Positions 1-10,754 are shown, counted from the stretch's first letter. The stretch is DNA of 32,887 nt from Candidatus Onthovivens merdipullorum (GCA_017694345.1 JADIMY010000078.1:1-32887); one strand, 5' to 3'. The notes: a model not told the origin generated them from the sequence alone. Numbers and translations are program-made.

Positions 1-431
1 AGATAATAGTTATATTTAAATAAAGTTCTTTGTAAGACATAGTTTTTATAGTTATCTTTAGGATCAATTAATGTTTTAATTGATCCTAAAAGATCTTCTT
101 TATCTATTTTAGAATCAAAATCTAATATTAACTTATTTAATTCAATCGAATCTGATTGAATTAAATAAGGTTCAGATTTTTTTAATGGTTCGATTAAGTA
201 ACTTAGTTCTTCTAAGTTAATTACATTAGTATGATATAAATAATGTAAATAAAACCAGATATCTTCTATGTTACCATTAATTAATGAAGAAAACTTTAAT
301 TCATATAAACTTTGGTTTAAAGATAACAATGTTCCATTATATGAATCTCTTTTAATATTTATAAATAAACTTCTTAGGTTTACTCTATTTTTAATATTAT
401 TCCTTATTTCTTTTTTTAATTCTTCGGTCAT
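1..431 (-). CDS. hypothetical protein, partial (C-terminus lies beyond window start)
   Basis: Open from ATG (cat at 429-431) to the window edge with no stop: MTEELKKEIRNNIKNRVNLRSLFINIKRDSYNGTLLSLNQSLYELKFSSLINGNIEDIWFYLHYLYHTNVINLEELSYLIEPLKKSEPYLIQ...; SD-like GGAG ~10 nt upstream. Absent from the ORF track, presumably because it is truncated. Confidence 0.7.
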   Translation of the reverse strand, partial: MTEELKKEIRNNIKNRVNLRSLFINIKRDSYNGTLLSLNQSLYELKFSSLINGNIEDIWFYLHYLYHTNVINLEELSYLIEPLKKSEPYLIQSDSIELNKLILDFDSKIDKEDLLGSIKTLIDPKDNYKNYVLQRTLFKYNYY

Positions 432-458
432 ATAGTTTTTCTCCATTAACATGTAAGA

Positions 459-497
459 ATATTGGTAAAGTAATAATGCTTATTACTTTACCAATAT
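459..497. repeat. perfect 18-bp inverted repeat, 3-nt loop (atattggtaaagtaataa-tgc-ttattactttaccaatat)
   Basis: Direct reading; lies in the 5' leader of the partial minus-strand CDS. Confidence 0.9.
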
Positions 498-1030
498 ATA
501 GTTTTCTTATCTTTTACTATTATATCGAAATTAAACTAAAATCACAGGGATTTAATAATGTAAATATTAGTTATTAAAAGTTTATATACAACAAGAATTA
601 TACCCCCGTAGCGTAAGTATTTATTTTATAGACCCGACAAATACCTCATCACTAAATCTAAATCTTTATTTTCTAATTCTTAAATAATGTGTAGATATAT
701 TTTTTGGTTATATTCATATTAAAAATGTCCTAATCTTTTAATAACACTTGTAATGGAAACTTCTATAAATAGTAATAAGGATGCAGGTGTATGTTTAATC
801 TATGAATTGTAATTATAGAAACATTTGCTTTTTTACATCTTCATACCAATAAATCATTTTTTAAAAGTATAGACAAATGAATTAATGCAATATCTTGATT
901 AAAAAAACATTGATTAGCTAGATATTAAAGTAATTGCGAATTGTAGTTTTTCTTAAATTTTCTTTATCTCATTTTTATAAACTTTCATATTCTACTTGAA
1001 TATCTTTTATTAAAAACTTCCTTAATAAAC

Positions 1031-1061
1031 AAAAAAGCCTCTAAATCTTGAGGCTTTTTTT
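1031..1061 (-). terminator. intrinsic terminator (bidirectional-looking) after rplQ
   Basis: aaaaaagcctc-taaatctt-gaggctttttttt: GC-containing stem flanked by A and T tracts, downstream of the last operon gene. Confidence 0.85.
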
Positions 1062-1086
1062 GGTTTTTATTTAAATATTAGATTTA

Positions 1087-1482
1087 TTAATCAGCTAAGA
1101 TTAATAATCTCATTGGGGCATTATCACCTTTTCTATTTTCAAGTTTTAACACTCTAAGGTAGCCACCATTACGATTTGCAAACTTAGGAGCAATCTCTTC
1201 AAATAATTTACTTAAAGCATCTCCACCATTTTCTAAATCGTATTTCTTTAAAACACTAGCTGCAAGTCTTCTACTATGTAAATCACCTTTTTTAGCATAA
1301 GTTACAAGACGATCAAATTGTTTAACAACATCTTTAACCATACTACGAGTAACTCTAACTTTTCCAAAAATGACTAGTTCAGTGCAAAGATTTCTAACTT
1401 GTGCTTTTTGTTTACTACTAGTATAAGGGGTCTTAAATCTTACACCACCTTTACCATGAACATTCTTTCTTCCGATTTGCAT
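1087..1482 (-). CDS. rplQ: 50S ribosomal protein L17
   Basis: MQIGRKNVHGKGG...; follows rpoA as in the canonical alpha operon. Confidence 0.93.
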   Translation of the reverse strand: MQIGRKNVHGKGGVRFKTPYTSSKQKAQVRNLCTELVIFGKVRVTRSMVKDVVKQFDRLVTYAKKGDLHSRRLAASVLKKYDLENGGDALSKLFEEIAPKFANRNGGYLRVLKLENRKGDNAPMRLLILAD

Positions 1483-1496
1483 AACTTTCTCCTAAA

Positions 1497-2483
1497 CTAT
1501 TCAGGTTTAGCTTCTTTAAAGCTAAGTCCTTTCTCTTCGAGCTTATCTTTAACTTCTTTAAGAGACTTTTTACCTAAATTTCTCACTTTCATCATCTCAG
1601 CTTCAGTCTTTTGTGTTAATTCTCTTACATTAGCAATACCTGCTCTTTTTAAACAGTTATAACTACGAACACTTAAGTCTAAATCTTCAACAGTGAGATT
1701 TTCATAGGTTTCTTCTTTCTTAACATCGACATCTTTAATTAAATCGAGATTTCCATAAGTGCCATTAGATACTTCTAAGAATTTATTGAAGTAAGCGATT
1801 AGCATTTTACTAGCTAAAGCAATAGCATCTTTTGGTTCGAGCGCGCCATTTGTCCAAACTTCTAAAGTAAGTTTATCGTAATTACTACTATGACCAACAC
1901 GGGTTGGTTCAACTTGATAATTTACTCTAGTAACACTACTAAAGTTACTATCAGTTGCAATACCATGAAGTGGGATTTTGCTAATGATCTTGTTTTGTTC
2001 ATTAGTGACATAGCCTCGACCATTTTTAATGTGGAGAGTCATCTTTAAATGACCACCTTCAGCAATATGAGCAATCTCTAATTCTGGATTAACAACAGTT
2101 AAGCCAGTAGGAGTTTCAATATCACCTGCTTTAAAAACGGTTGGTCCATAGACATCGACATAAGCGGTGTAATCTTCTTCTCCAATAGTATCAGATTTTA
2201 AGATTAAATCTTTTAAATTAAGAATAATTTGTGTTAAATCTTCTTCAATTCCTTCTAAAGCAGTAAATTCGTGAACTGCTCCTTCAACTTCAACACAATA
2301 AACACTTGTTCCAGGTAAACTAGAAAGTAATACACGTCTAAGAGCATTACCAAGCGTAGTGCCAAACCCTCTTTCAAGTGGAGAGCAAACTATACGTCCA
2401 TAGTGTTCGTCTTTATCCCCTGTTGTGAATTTAAAATCACATCTTTCAAAAGGACGAGCAATCTTTAATTCTTCATTATCCAT
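1497..2483 (-). CDS. rpoA: DNA-directed RNA polymerase subunit alpha
   Basis: Alpha NTD (GFGTTLGNALRRVLLSSLPG) and alpha CTD (LDLSVRSYNCLKRAGI...LGKKSLKEVKDKL). Confidence 0.98.
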   Translation of the reverse strand: MDNEELKIARPFERCDFKFTTGDKDEHYGRIVCSPLERGFGTTLGNALRRVLLSSLPGTSVYCVEVEGAVHEFTALEGIEEDLTQIILNLKDLILKSDTIGEEDYTAYVDVYGPTVFKAGDIETPTGLTVVNPELEIAHIAEGGHLKMTLHIKNGRGYVTNEQNKIISKIPLHGIATDSNFSSVTRVNYQVEPTRVGHSSNYDKLTLEVWTNGALEPKDAIALASKMLIAYFNKFLEVSNGTYGNLDLIKDVDVKKEETYENLTVEDLDLSVRSYNCLKRAGIANVRELTQKTEAEMMKVRNLGKKSLKEVKDKLEEKGLSFKEAKPE

Positions 2484-2507
2484 TTTTCTAGCCTCCTAAA
2501 ACTAATA

Positions 2508-2897
2508 TCAACCATGTGGATGCTTTGGTGGTCTACAACCATTATGTGGAATTGGAGTAGAATCGACAATTGAAGTAATGGTTAATCCAGCTTGTGATAA
2601 AGCTCTTATAGCGCTTTCTCTACCAGCTCCTGGACCTTTAACATCGACATCAACACTTTTAATACCTTGTTCTACTGCGGCTCTTCCTGCTGCTTCAGCA
2701 GCGCTTTGTGCAGCAAATGGGGTAGATTTCTTTGCTCCTTTAAATCCTAAAACACCAGAACTTGACCAGGCAATTGCATTGCCTTGTTCATCAGTAATAG
2801 TGACGATGGTATTATTGAAGGTAGCGTGAATATGAGCGACACCCTTCGTATAAGCTCTTTTAATCTTCTTTTTACGAGTAGTTTGTTTTTTAGCCAT
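2508..2897 (-). CDS. rpsK: 30S ribosomal protein S11
   Basis: [15 protein letters not shown]...[12 protein letters not shown]; ends in TGA. Confidence 0.98.
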   Translation of the reverse strand: MAKKQTTRKKKIKRAYTKGVAHIHATFNNTIVTITDEQGNAIAWSSSGVLGFKGAKKSTPFAAQSAAEAAGRAAVEQGIKSVDVDVKGPGAGRESAIRALSQAGLTITSIVDSTPIPHNGCRPPKHPHG

Positions 2898-2910
2898 AAC
2901 TTACGCCTCC

Positions 2911-3285
2911 TTATTTGACAGCTTCTTTCTTATTAGCGATTGTCTTTCTAGGACCTTTACGAGTTCTCGCATTAGTCTTAGTTCTTTGACCTCTAACAGG
3001 AAGCCCTCTTCTATGACGAATACCTCTATAACAACCAATTTCTTGGAGTCTTTTAATATTCATCATTACTTCTCTTCTTAAATCACCTTCAACTTTATAA
3101 TGACTTACTTCATTTCTAACTCTAGTAATTTCATCTTCAGTTAAATCTTTAACTCTTTTAGTTGGATCTACATTTGCGTTAAGAACAATCTTTTTAGCTG
3201 TAGATAAGCCAATTCCATAAATATAAGTTAATGAATAGGTGATAACTTTATCATTTGGAATATCAACACCGACAATACGTGCCAT
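2911..3285 (-). CDS. rpsM: 30S ribosomal protein S13
   Basis: [26 protein letters not shown]...[18 protein letters not shown]. Confidence 0.98.
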   Translation of the reverse strand: MARIVGVDIPNDKVITYSLTYIYGIGLSTAKKIVLNANVDPTKRVKDLTEDEITRVRNEVSHYKVEGDLRREVMMNIKRLQEIGCYRGIRHRRGLPVRGQRTKTNARTRKGPRKTIANKKEAVK

Positions 3286-3300
3286 AATTTTTCCTCCTAA

Positions 3301-3414
3301 TTAGCCTTGTCTTTGCTTATGTTTAGGATTAGAACAGATGACCATAACTTTGCCATGTCTTCTAATTACCTTACATTTGTCGCAAATAGGTTTTACGGAA
3401 GGTCTTACTTTCAT
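3301..3414 (-). CDS. rpmJ: 50S ribosomal protein L36 (zinc-binding form)
   Basis: Not in ORF track (short). Manual translation: [39 protein letters not shown] present upstream. Confidence 0.96.
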   Translation of the reverse strand: MKVRPSVKPICDKCKVIRRHGKVMVICSNPKHKQRQG

Positions 3415-3426
3415 ATAATTTCCTCC

Positions 3427-3648
3427 TTATTTGTGTCTAAACACTATTCTGCCATTGTTTAAATCATAAGGCGAAAGTTCGATGGTAACTTTATCACCAG
3501 GTAAAATGCGTATGTAATGCATTCGGATTTTACCTGAAACAGTGGCGTGAATTACCATATTGTTATCTAATAGCTTTACTTTGAAATTGCAATTTGGTAA
3601 AGCTTCTGTGACAATCGCCTCGACGGATATTACATCTTGTTTTGCCAT
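3427..3648 (-). CDS. infA: translation initiation factor IF-1
   Basis: [30 protein letters not shown]...[30 protein letters not shown]. Confidence 0.97.
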   Translation of the reverse strand: MAKQDVISVEAIVTEALPNCNFKVKLLDNNMVIHATVSGKIRMHYIRILPGDKVTIELSPYDLNNGRIVFRHK

Positions 3649-3649
3649 A

Positions 3650-4420
3650 CTAGTTAATTTCTTCTCCTTCTTTTAAAGTTAAAATTTCATAACCATCACT
3701 TGTCACAGCGACCGTATTTTCATAGTGACAAGAGAGTTTCCCATCTATAGTTTTCGTAGTCCAACCATCTTCTAGAATCTTCACTTCTTTTGATCCTTCA
3801 TTGACCATTGGTTCAATTGCAATAGTCATTCCTTCTTTTAAGATCGGACCAGTGTGAGGAAGTCCAGTATTAGGGACATATGGATCTTCATGAACTTCTC
3901 TACCTACCCCATGTCCACTAAAATCTTCATTTAAAGAGTAACCTTTAGAATGAACATAGCTTTCTATAGCGTTTGATATATCCCCGATATGGTTATTTGG
4001 ACGAACTTCTTTAACTCCTTTAAAGAAACTTTCTTTAGTTACTTCGATGAGTCTAGAAGCTTCACTACTAACTTTTCCAACAGGAAATGTACGGGCAGCA
4101 TCTGCGGTATAACCGTTTTTAGTAACTAAGATATCATAACTTACGATATCGCCTTCTTTTAAGATAATCTTTTTAGAAGGAATACCATGAATTAAGGTAT
4201 CATTTACCGAGATGCAAATGTGACCTGGAAAACCTTCGTACTTATAAGAACTCGCTTTACCTCCACGAGATTCGATAAAGGTGTTCGCAATACGATCAAG
4301 TTCATAGGTCGAGATACCTGGAACACTATGAGCTTTCAAGATGTCAAAGAGCTCAATAATGATTTTTCCAGCTTCTTTTATTAAAGCAATTTCACGCTTC
4401 GATTTAATAATGATACTCAT
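3650..4420 (-). CDS. map: methionine aminopeptidase, type I
   Basis: [18 protein letters not shown]..., [12 protein letters not shown], canonical position. Confidence 0.96.
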   Translation of the reverse strand: MSIIIKSKREIALIKEAGKIIIELFDILKAHSVPGISTYELDRIANTFIESRGGKASSYKYEGFPGHICISVNDTLIHGIPSKKIILKEGDIVSYDILVTKNGYTADAARTFPVGKVSSEASRLIEVTKESFFKGVKEVRPNNHIGDISNAIESYVHSKGYSLNEDFSGHGVGREVHEDPYVPNTGLPHTGPILKEGMTIAIEPMVNEGSKEVKILEDGWTTKTIDGKLSCHYENTVAVTSDGYEILTLKEGEEIN

Positions 4421-4428
4421 TAATATTC

Positions 4429-5076
4429 TTAACCTAAAATTGCATTAATATCTTTCATTAATTCTTCTAAAGGTTTAGTTCCATCGACTTCGTGGAGTTT
4501 ATTGACTTTAGAATAAAATTTTACTAGTGGCATTGTATTTTGATGATATTCACTAAGTCTAGTACGAAGTGTTTCTTCGTTATCATCTTTTCTTTGAATT
4601 AAATCTCCTCCACATAAATCACATTTACCTTCAACTTTTGGAGGCATATTCTTAATGTGATAAGGAGCGCCACATTTAGAGCAAACTCTTCTACCAGTAA
4701 TTCTTTCGACAAGAATATTTTCAGGAACAACGAAGTTAATAACATATTTAACTTCGCGATTTAATTCTTTACCAATATTTTCAAGAGCTTCGGCTTGAGC
4801 AATCGTTCTAGGAAAACCATCTAATAAATATCCATCTTTACAATCATCTTTAGAAAGTCTTTCTTTAACTAGTCCGATTGTGACATCGTCTGGAACAAGT
4901 GCTCCTTTAGAGATATAGCTATTAGCTAATTCTCCTAAAGGAGTTTTATTTTTAATTGCTTCTCTAAACATATCTCCGGTTGAAATATGAGGGATATTAT
5001 AAGAAGCACATATACGCTTAGCGTTTGTTCCTTTACCAGCACCAGGAGCTCCAAGTAATATGATTGATTTCATCAT
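4429..5076 (-). CDS. adk: adenylate kinase with Cys4 zinc lid
   Basis: GAPGAGKGT P-loop; CSKCGAPYHIKNMPPKVEGKCDLCGG lid. Confidence 0.97.
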   Translation of the reverse strand: MMKSIILLGAPGAGKGTNAKRICASYNIPHISTGDMFREAIKNKTPLGELANSYISKGALVPDDVTIGLVKERLSKDDCKDGYLLDGFPRTIAQAEALENIGKELNREVKYVINFVVPENILVERITGRRVCSKCGAPYHIKNMPPKVEGKCDLCGGDLIQRKDDNEETLRTRLSEYHQNTMPLVKFYSKVNKLHEVDGTKPLEELMKDINAILG

Positions 5077-6410
5077 TACATTCCTCCTATTACTTCATCA
5101 TAACTCTTTCCAGCGATTAAACCATTGATTTGGTTATTAAGTTCTAGAGCAACACCGACGACGATAATAAGTCCTGTTCCACCTATAGCAAGGGTTGGAT
5201 CTTCATTAAAGACAGTAAGTGTTAAAACTACTGGTAGAGCCGCAATAAACATCAAGCTTATTGCTCCGATAAAGGTAACTCTATTTAAAACTTTTTTAAC
5301 ATAATTTGCGGTTTCAACCCCTGGTCTAATTCCAGGAATATAACTACCATTCTTTTGGAAATTCTCAGCTAACCTATCTGGATTAATTTGTAAATTAGCG
5401 TAGAAATAAGTAAATAACAAGATGAGTACGAGGTAGATTATAAGTCCCCAAGGAATCATAACTCCACCAGTATTGACTAATTGGTTATATTGGAAAATTT
5501 GTAACCAACTAGCGTTCATCGCATCTTCACTAATAAAACTAGCAATAACACTAGGTGCCATCATAATTGAACTAGCAAAGATGACAGGAATAACACCAGC
5601 ACTATTAATTTTTATTGGTAAGAAACTAGCTTTTGAAAGTTTTTCGCTTCCACCACTTCTAGTTGCGTGTTGAACTGGTATTTTTCTTCTAGCAAGTTCG
5701 ATATAAATAACAAAAGCGACAATAGCGATTAAACAAGCGATATATAAGACGAATTGGAAGACTCCTCTCATCGCTTCTTTACTGCCGGTATTCCAACTTG
5801 CAAGTACCCATTCGCTAAATCCAGTATAGATTTGATTTGGTAAACTAGCGACAATTCCAGCAAAGATAATAACGGAGATTCCATTACCAATACCTTTAGA
5901 AGTAATTTGGTCACCTAGCCACATAACTAGCATTGCTCCAGCTACCATAATCGATACGACATAAGCGTAATTTAAGAAATTTTCTTCAAAATTAAATGTA
6001 ATCCAACTCGTATTTTGTGCAGTTTGAATAATTCCATAAGCTTGAACTGCAGCTAGCATAAGTGTTAAATAACGAGTTGCCATCTCGATTTTTTTACGAC
6101 CGTATTGTCCTTGCTTAGTGAGTTCACTTAATGCAGGAAGAACATCCATACTTAAAAGTTGGATGATAATTTGAGCCGTAATATAAGGCGAGACACCTAA
6201 AGCAAAAATCGAAAAGTTTTGTAAAGCACCACCACCAAGAAGATTCATTAAAGCGAAGACATTATTAGATTGATCTAAGACATCGCTATTAACAGTAATT
6301 CCTGGAGCGGTAATCGCTGCCCCGATTCTAAAGACAAATAAAATCATAATCGTGAAGAATATACGATTTACGACTTCTTTGTTTTTAAAAATTTGGATAA
6401 ACTTCTTCAT
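5076..6410 (-). CDS. secY: preprotein translocase subunit SecY
   Basis: 10-TM protein; ITAPGI, GVSPYITAQIIIQLL, GQYGRKKIEMATRY, GSYIPGIRPG motifs. Confidence 0.98.
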   Translation of the reverse strand: MKKFIQIFKNKEVVNRIFFTIMILFVFRIGAAITAPGITVNSDVLDQSNNVFALMNLLGGGALQNFSIFALGVSPYITAQIIIQLLSMDVLPALSELTKQGQYGRKKIEMATRYLTLMLAAVQAYGIIQTAQNTSWITFNFEENFLNYAYVVSIMVAGAMLVMWLGDQITSKGIGNGISVIIFAGIVASLPNQIYTGFSEWVLASWNTGSKEAMRGVFQFVLYIACLIAIVAFVIYIELARRKIPVQHATRSGGSEKLSKASFLPIKINSAGVIPVIFASSIMMAPSVIASFISEDAMNASWLQIFQYNQLVNTGGVMIPWGLIIYLVLILLFTYFYANLQINPDRLAENFQKNGSYIPGIRPGVETANYVKKVLNRVTFIGAISLMFIAALPVVLTLTVFNEDPTLAIGGTGLIIVVGVALELNNQINGLIAGKSYDEVIGGM

Positions 6411-6434
6411 AACTAATTACAAATGGTAATTATA

Positions 6435-6872
6435 TTATAAAACTTCGGCTTTTGCACCTGCTTTATTTATTTTTTCTAAAGCACTTTCACTAAATTTATT
6501 AGCTTTAATGGTAATTTTCTTAGTGAGTTCTCCTTCACCTAAAACTTTTAAACCATTAAATTCTTTTTTGATAACCTTGTCACTAACGAGTCTAGTTAAG
6601 TCAATGACTTCACCATCGTTATAGCGATTTAAGACTTTAAGATTGACGGTAGCGTAGATTTTTTTACCAAAATGTTTGAAACCTCTTTTAGGAAGTCTTC
6701 TAAAGAGTGGAAGTTGACCACCTTCAAAACCAAGTCTAACTCCACCACCAGTTCTACTATTTTGTCCTTTAGAACCAGATCCACCATTTTTTCCTAGTCC
6801 ACTACCAAGTCCTCTACAGCGTCTAGTTTTAGTTTTTCTACTACCTTCAGTTGGTTTAAGATTATTTAACAT
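6435..6872 (-). CDS. rplO: 50S ribosomal protein L15
   Basis: Start revised from ORF-track 6911 to ATG at 6872 ([31 protein letters not shown]...) because AAGGAGG SD sits just upstream. Confidence 0.94.
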   Translation of the reverse strand: MLNNLKPTEGSRKTKTRRCRGLGSGLGKNGGSGSKGQNSRTGGGVRLGFEGGQLPLFRRLPKRGFKHFGKKIYATVNLKVLNRYNDGEVIDLTRLVSDKVIKKEFNGLKVLGEGELTKKITIKANKFSESALEKINKAGAKAEVL

Positions 6873-7503
6873 CGCTACTTTCCTCCTTAGGTCCTCTAAG
6901 AGCTTTAACACCCTTATAACTCTTTAAATTACTTAAAGCATTATGTGTTGCACGGATGACATTAATTGGAGTTCTACTTCCATAAACTTTACTATAAACA
7001 TTTTGAATACCAGCAAGTTCAAGAATTGCTCTAACAGCACCTCCAGCAATGATTCCAGTACCTTCAGGAGCAGGTTTTAAGAAAACTTCAGTAGCTCCAA
7101 ATTTACCAATAATTTCGTGAGAAATTGATTTAGCGTTAGCAAGTTCAATATTGAAAGTATTTCTTTTTGCTTTTTCAACAGCTTTTTTAATAGCATCTGG
7201 GACTTCGCCTGATTTACCACTTCCAAAGCCATATTTTCCTTTACCATTACCAATTACGACAACGGCACTAAATTTCATTCTTTTACCACCGCTAACAACT
7301 TTAGTAACACGGTTAATAGTGACGACTCTTTCTTCGTATTCTTTTACTTCAGCTTTTGGAGCTCTTTTTGTGAAAGGTCTTTTACCTCTAGGAGCACCTT
7401 TTTTAGCGTTTTGAGCGTTTTCGTTAGTTTCTACATTTTCAGTAGTTTCTTTTACTTCAGCTTGAACTTCTTGATTTTCAACTTTCTTTTCTTCGTTTGC
7501 CAT
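6862..7503 (-). CDS. rpsE: 30S ribosomal protein S5 with charged N-terminal extension
   Basis: [38 protein letters not shown] core; ~50-aa K/E-rich N-terminus. Confidence 0.97.
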   Translation of the reverse strand: MANEEKKVENQEVQAEVKETTENVETNENAQNAKKGAPRGKRPFTKRAPKAEVKEYEERVVTINRVTKVVSGGKRMKFSAVVVIGNGKGKYGFGSGKSGEVPDAIKKAVEKAKRNTFNIELANAKSISHEIIGKFGATEVFLKPAPEGTGIIAGGAVRAILELAGIQNVYSKVYGSRTPINVIRATHNALSNLKSYKGVKALRGPKEESSDVK

Positions 7504-7513
7504 AATTTACTCC

Positions 7514-7870
7514 TTAGAATTTTAGACCTGCTTCCCTAGCAGCTTCAGCTAGAGCTTTCACACGACCATGATATAAATATCCAGCACGATCAAAGACGAT
7601 TGAAGTAATGTTTTTTTCTAAACACTTTTTAGCAATATCTGTTCCGACAAGTTTTGCGGCTTCGATATTGTTTCCTCTAGGTAAGTGAAGTTGTTCACTA
7701 CTACTAGAGCATAAAGTGACGCCTTTAGTATCATCAATAATTTGAGCTTCAATATTTTTATTACTACGATAAACACATAGACGAGGAGTAAGGCTAGTTC
7801 CACTAATCTTAGCACGAACTCTTAAATGTTTTCTTTTTCTAACTAAATTTTTATCAACAGTTTTAATCAT
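7514..7870 (-). CDS. rplR: 50S ribosomal protein L18
   Basis: [37 protein letters not shown]...[26 protein letters not shown]. Confidence 0.97.
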   Translation of the reverse strand: MIKTVDKNLVRKRKHLRVRAKISGTSLTPRLCVYRSNKNIEAQIIDDTKGVTLCSSSSEQLHLPRGNNIEAAKLVGTDIAKKCLEKNITSIVFDRAGYLYHGRVKALAEAAREAGLKF

Positions 7871-7881
7871 AGCCTCTCTCC

Positions 7882-8427
7882 TTATTTCTTACCAGCTCTC
7901 TTACCTTCTTTACGTAAGATATGTTCGCCTTTATATTTAATTCCCTTTCCACCATATGGTTCTGGTTTACGGGTTTCACGGATTAATGCAGCCGTTTGAC
8001 CAACTTTGAATTTATCACTACCACTAACTTCGATGTGGTTAGCATCGATACATTTAATTGTAACACCTTCAATTGGTTTTAAGACATTTTCATGACTATA
8101 ACCAACATGTAAAACGAGATCTTGACCTCTCATTTCAGCTCTATAACCGATTCCAACGATTTCAAGTTCTTTTTTAAAGCCGTCGTGGCAACCAATTATA
8201 GCGTTATTAATAAGAGCTCTAATCGTTCCATGAAGTTGTTTTGTTTGTTTTTCTTCATTAGTTCTAGAAACTTTGATGTGACCATGTTCGATTTCAACTT
8301 TAATTAATCTAGGATCATAAGGAATTTTATCTTCCCCATTTTTTCCTTTAATATCGACTGTGTTATCTTTTATTTCAACGCTAACTCCTTCGATAAGAGG
8401 AATTAATTTTTTACCAATACGTGACAT
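7882..8427 (-). CDS. rplF: 50S ribosomal protein L6
   Basis: [11 protein letters not shown]...[29 protein letters not shown]. Confidence 0.97.
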   Translation of the reverse strand: MSRIGKKLIPLIEGVSVEIKDNTVDIKGKNGEDKIPYDPRLIKVEIEHGHIKVSRTNEEKQTKQLHGTIRALINNAIIGCHDGFKKELEIVGIGYRAEMRGQDLVLHVGYSHENVLKPIEGVTIKCIDANHIEVSGSDKFKVGQTAALIRETRKPEPYGGKGIKYKGEHILRKEGKRAGKK

Positions 8428-8440
8428 TAGTTACTCCTCC

Positions 8441-8839
8441 TTACCAAATGTAGCAAACGACTTCGCCACCGATATTTTGAGCTCTACAAGCTTTATCGGT
8501 TAATAGTCCTTTACTAGTTGAAATAATAGCGATACCTAAACCTCTAAGAACGCTTGGAATGTGTTTAGCATCGCAGTTAACTCTTAAGCCAGGTTTAGAA
8601 ATTCTTTTTAAGCCAGTGATGACACGAGTTTTATTTTCACCATATCGAAGTGATATAGTTAAAGTCTTTTTATGTTCATCGATACTTTCAACTTTATAAT
8701 CAGTGATGAATCCTTCATCACGGAGAATTTTACAAATAGCAACCTTCATTTTGCTAGAAGGCATCGAAACGCTTTCGTGATATAAAGCATTAGCGTTTCT
8801 AATTCTTGTTAACATATCTGCAATAGGATCTTGATGCAT
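8441..8839 (-). CDS. rpsH: 30S ribosomal protein S8
   Basis: [29 protein letters not shown]...[31 protein letters not shown]. Confidence 0.97.
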   Translation of the reverse strand: MHQDPIADMLTRIRNANALYHESVSMPSSKMKVAICKILRDEGFITDYKVESIDEHKKTLTISLRYGENKTRVITGLKRISKPGLRVNCDAKHIPSVLRGLGIAIISTSKGLLTDKACRAQNIGGEVVCYIW

Positions 8840-8851
8840 AATATTACCTCC

Positions 8852-9037
8852 TTACCATGAAGATTTCTTTAGTCCTGGGATCTCACCTTTATAAGCGAGT
8901 TCTCTAAGACAAATTCTACAAAGTCCAAATTTAGAATAGACTGCGTGAGGTCTACCACATCTTTTACAACGGGTATATTCTCTAACTTTAAATTTTTGAG
9001 GTCTTGATTGTTTTACTTTTAAACTTTTTCTAGCCAT
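8852..9037 (-). CDS. rpsN: 30S ribosomal protein S14, type Z (zinc-binding)
   Basis: [38 protein letters not shown]. Confidence 0.97.
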   Translation of the reverse strand: MARKSLKVKQSRPQKFKVREYTRCKRCGRPHAVYSKFGLCRICLRELAYKGEIPGLKKSSW

Positions 9038-9050
9038 AAATTAACGCTCC

Positions 9051-9677
9051 TTATTTACTAAAAGGCATACCTAACTCTTTAAGTAAAGCGTAGGCTTCCT
9101 CATCGGTTCTTGCGGTTGTGACGATTACGACATCAAGTCCTCTTACTTTACCAACTTTATCGTAATCAATTTCAGGAAAGATGAGTTGTTCTTTAACACC
9201 TAAAGTGTAATTACCTCTTCCATCGAAACTATTTTTATTAACACCACGGAAATCACGAACTCTAGGTAAAGCAATTGAGACGAGTTTATCGAAGAATTCA
9301 TACATTCTTACACCACGGAGTGTTACTTTACAACCAATTGATTGACCTTCTCTTAATTTAAAGGTAGCAATTGATTTTTTAGCTTTTGTAATGATAGGTT
9401 TTTGACCAGTAATTAAAGCGAGTTCACTAACTGCTTCATCGAGTCTTTTACTATCACTAGTTGCATCTCCAACACCGATATTTAAGACAATTTTATCAAG
9501 ATGTGGAACTTGCATAATTGATTTATATTCAAACTTTTTCATTAAGTTAGGAGTAATTTCGTTATGAAATTTTTCAAGTAAACGAGTAGTTTTTACTCTT
9601 TGCTTATGTTCTCCTTTTTCTTTCTTTACTTCAGTTTTAGGAGCTCTTACTTTAGCTTTAACTTCTTTTTCTGCCAT
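9051..9677 (-). CDS. rplE: 50S ribosomal protein L5 with charged N-terminal extension
   Basis: [18 protein letters not shown]... core; ~28-aa Lys/Glu-rich N-terminus. Confidence 0.97.
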   Translation of the reverse strand: MAEKEVKAKVRAPKTEVKKEKGEHKQRVKTTRLLEKFHNEITPNLMKKFEYKSIMQVPHLDKIVLNIGVGDATSDSKRLDEAVSELALITGQKPIITKAKKSIATFKLREGQSIGCKVTLRGVRMYEFFDKLVSIALPRVRDFRGVNKNSFDGRGNYTLGVKEQLIFPEIDYDKVGKVRGLDVVIVTTARTDEEAYALLKELGMPFSK

Positions 9678-9688
9678 AATCTTCTCCT

Positions 9689-10000
9689 TTACTTAATGAT
9701 CGAGTCGTTAATTTTTTGATAACGAACTTTATTTCCATCTTTATCGAACTTATAGCCAATACGAGTACCTTTTTTAGTTTTATTGTCGTAATACATAACA
9801 TTACTTACATCGATTGGACTATACATTTCAACAATTGAGCCGTTAGGATTTTGTTGAGTAGGTTTTTGATGTTTCTTATGAATATTAACACCCTCGACAA
9901 CTACCTTATTAAGTTTTGGGTAGGCTCTTTGGATGACACCAACTTTACCTTTATCTTTTCCAGCGATAACGACTACTTTATCACCTTTTTTAAGTTTCAT
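9689..10000 (-). CDS. rplX: 50S ribosomal protein L24
   Basis: [28 protein letters not shown].. KOW motif. Confidence 0.97.
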   Translation of the reverse strand: MKLKKGDKVVVIAGKDKGKVGVIQRAYPKLNKVVVEGVNIHKKHQKPTQQNPNGSIVEMYSPIDVSNVMYYDNKTKKGTRIGYKFDKDGNKVRYQKINDSIIK

Positions 10001-10018
10001 ATCCTTATTCCTCCCAGT

Positions 10019-10393
10019 TTATAAAACTTCAGTTGCAAGGGATACAATCTTCATGAATGCATCACCTTTTTCTCTTAATTCACGAGCGACAGGTCCAAAG
10101 ACACGAGTTCCAACTGGTGTCTTATCTTCATTGATGATGACGCAAGCGTTATCATCAAATCTAATAGTAGATCCATCTTTTCTTTGAATAGGATAGCTAG
10201 TTCTTACGATTACTGCTTTAACAACATCGCTTTTTTTAACCTTAGCATTAGGTATAGCATCTTTAACAGCGCATAAAACGATATCACCAACAGAGCAACT
10301 CTTTCTATGGCTACCACCATAGATTCTAAATACTCTTACGCTACGAGCACCAGAATTATCAGCAACTTTTAAATTTGTTTCGGTTTGTATCAT
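10019..10393 (-). CDS. rplN: 50S ribosomal protein L14
   Basis: [24 protein letters not shown]...; SD GGAGG upstream. Confidence 0.98.
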   Translation of the reverse strand: MIQTETNLKVADNSGARSVRVFRIYGGSHRKSCSVGDIVLCAVKDAIPNAKVKKSDVVKAVIVRTSYPIQRKDGSTIRFDDNACVIINEDKTPVGTRVFGPVARELREKGDAFMKIVSLATEVL

Positions 10394-10395
10394 AA

Positions 10396-10743
10396 TTACT
10401 TAGCCTCCGTAACAGTTTCTTCTTTAAGAGCTTCTTCTTTATGCTCTTCGTGTAAAACTTCTTCAAGAGCTTCTTCTTCCATTAATTTAATGCTTTCAAG
10501 AGCTTTCTTATCGACACTAACTAATCTAAATCTCTTGGTTTTGCTCATTGGACGGCATTCTTCGATAGTGACAGTATCACCAACTTTTGCAGTTTCAAGT
10601 TCATCATGAGCATAGTATTTACTTCTAAATTGAACTCTCTTTTTATATTTAGGATGTTTTCTATAAGATTCAACTTGGACAACTAATGTCTTTTTGGTGT
10701 TAGCAGCAATGACTACACCTTGAATACGTCTTCTTTTATCCAT
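10396..10743 (-). CDS. rpsQ: 30S ribosomal protein S17 with acidic C-terminal extension
   Basis: [45 protein letters not shown] core; Glu-rich C-terminal tail. Confidence 0.96.
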   Translation of the reverse strand: MDKRRRIQGVVIAANTKKTLVVQVESYRKHPKYKKRVQFRSKYYAHDELETAKVGDTVTIEECRPMSKTKRFRLVSVDKKALESIKLMEEEALEEVLHEEHKEEALKEETVTEAK

Positions 10744-10754
10744 AACTTCTCTCC

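Noticed and set aside
1399-1662. Plus-strand ORF opposite rplQ/rpoA (and similar antisense ORFs 2578-2829, 5473-5673, 7151-7414, 8122-8307, 9933-10187, 10385-10609, 12364-12678, 12728-12913)
   Set aside because: Antisense shadows of highly conserved ribosomal-operon genes; no SD and no recognisable protein.
2508-2510. Alternative genetic code (TGA = Trp) suspected because TGA stops are rare
   Set aside because: rpsK ends in TGA, the partial gene at 32801 ends in TGA, Trp is encoded by TGG, and conserved proteins are full length under the standard bacterial code.
7618-7815. Alternative-frame minus ORFs (also 11494-11685, 12646-12846)
   Set aside because: Overlap rplR, rpsC and rplV/rpsS in the wrong frame; low-complexity translations.
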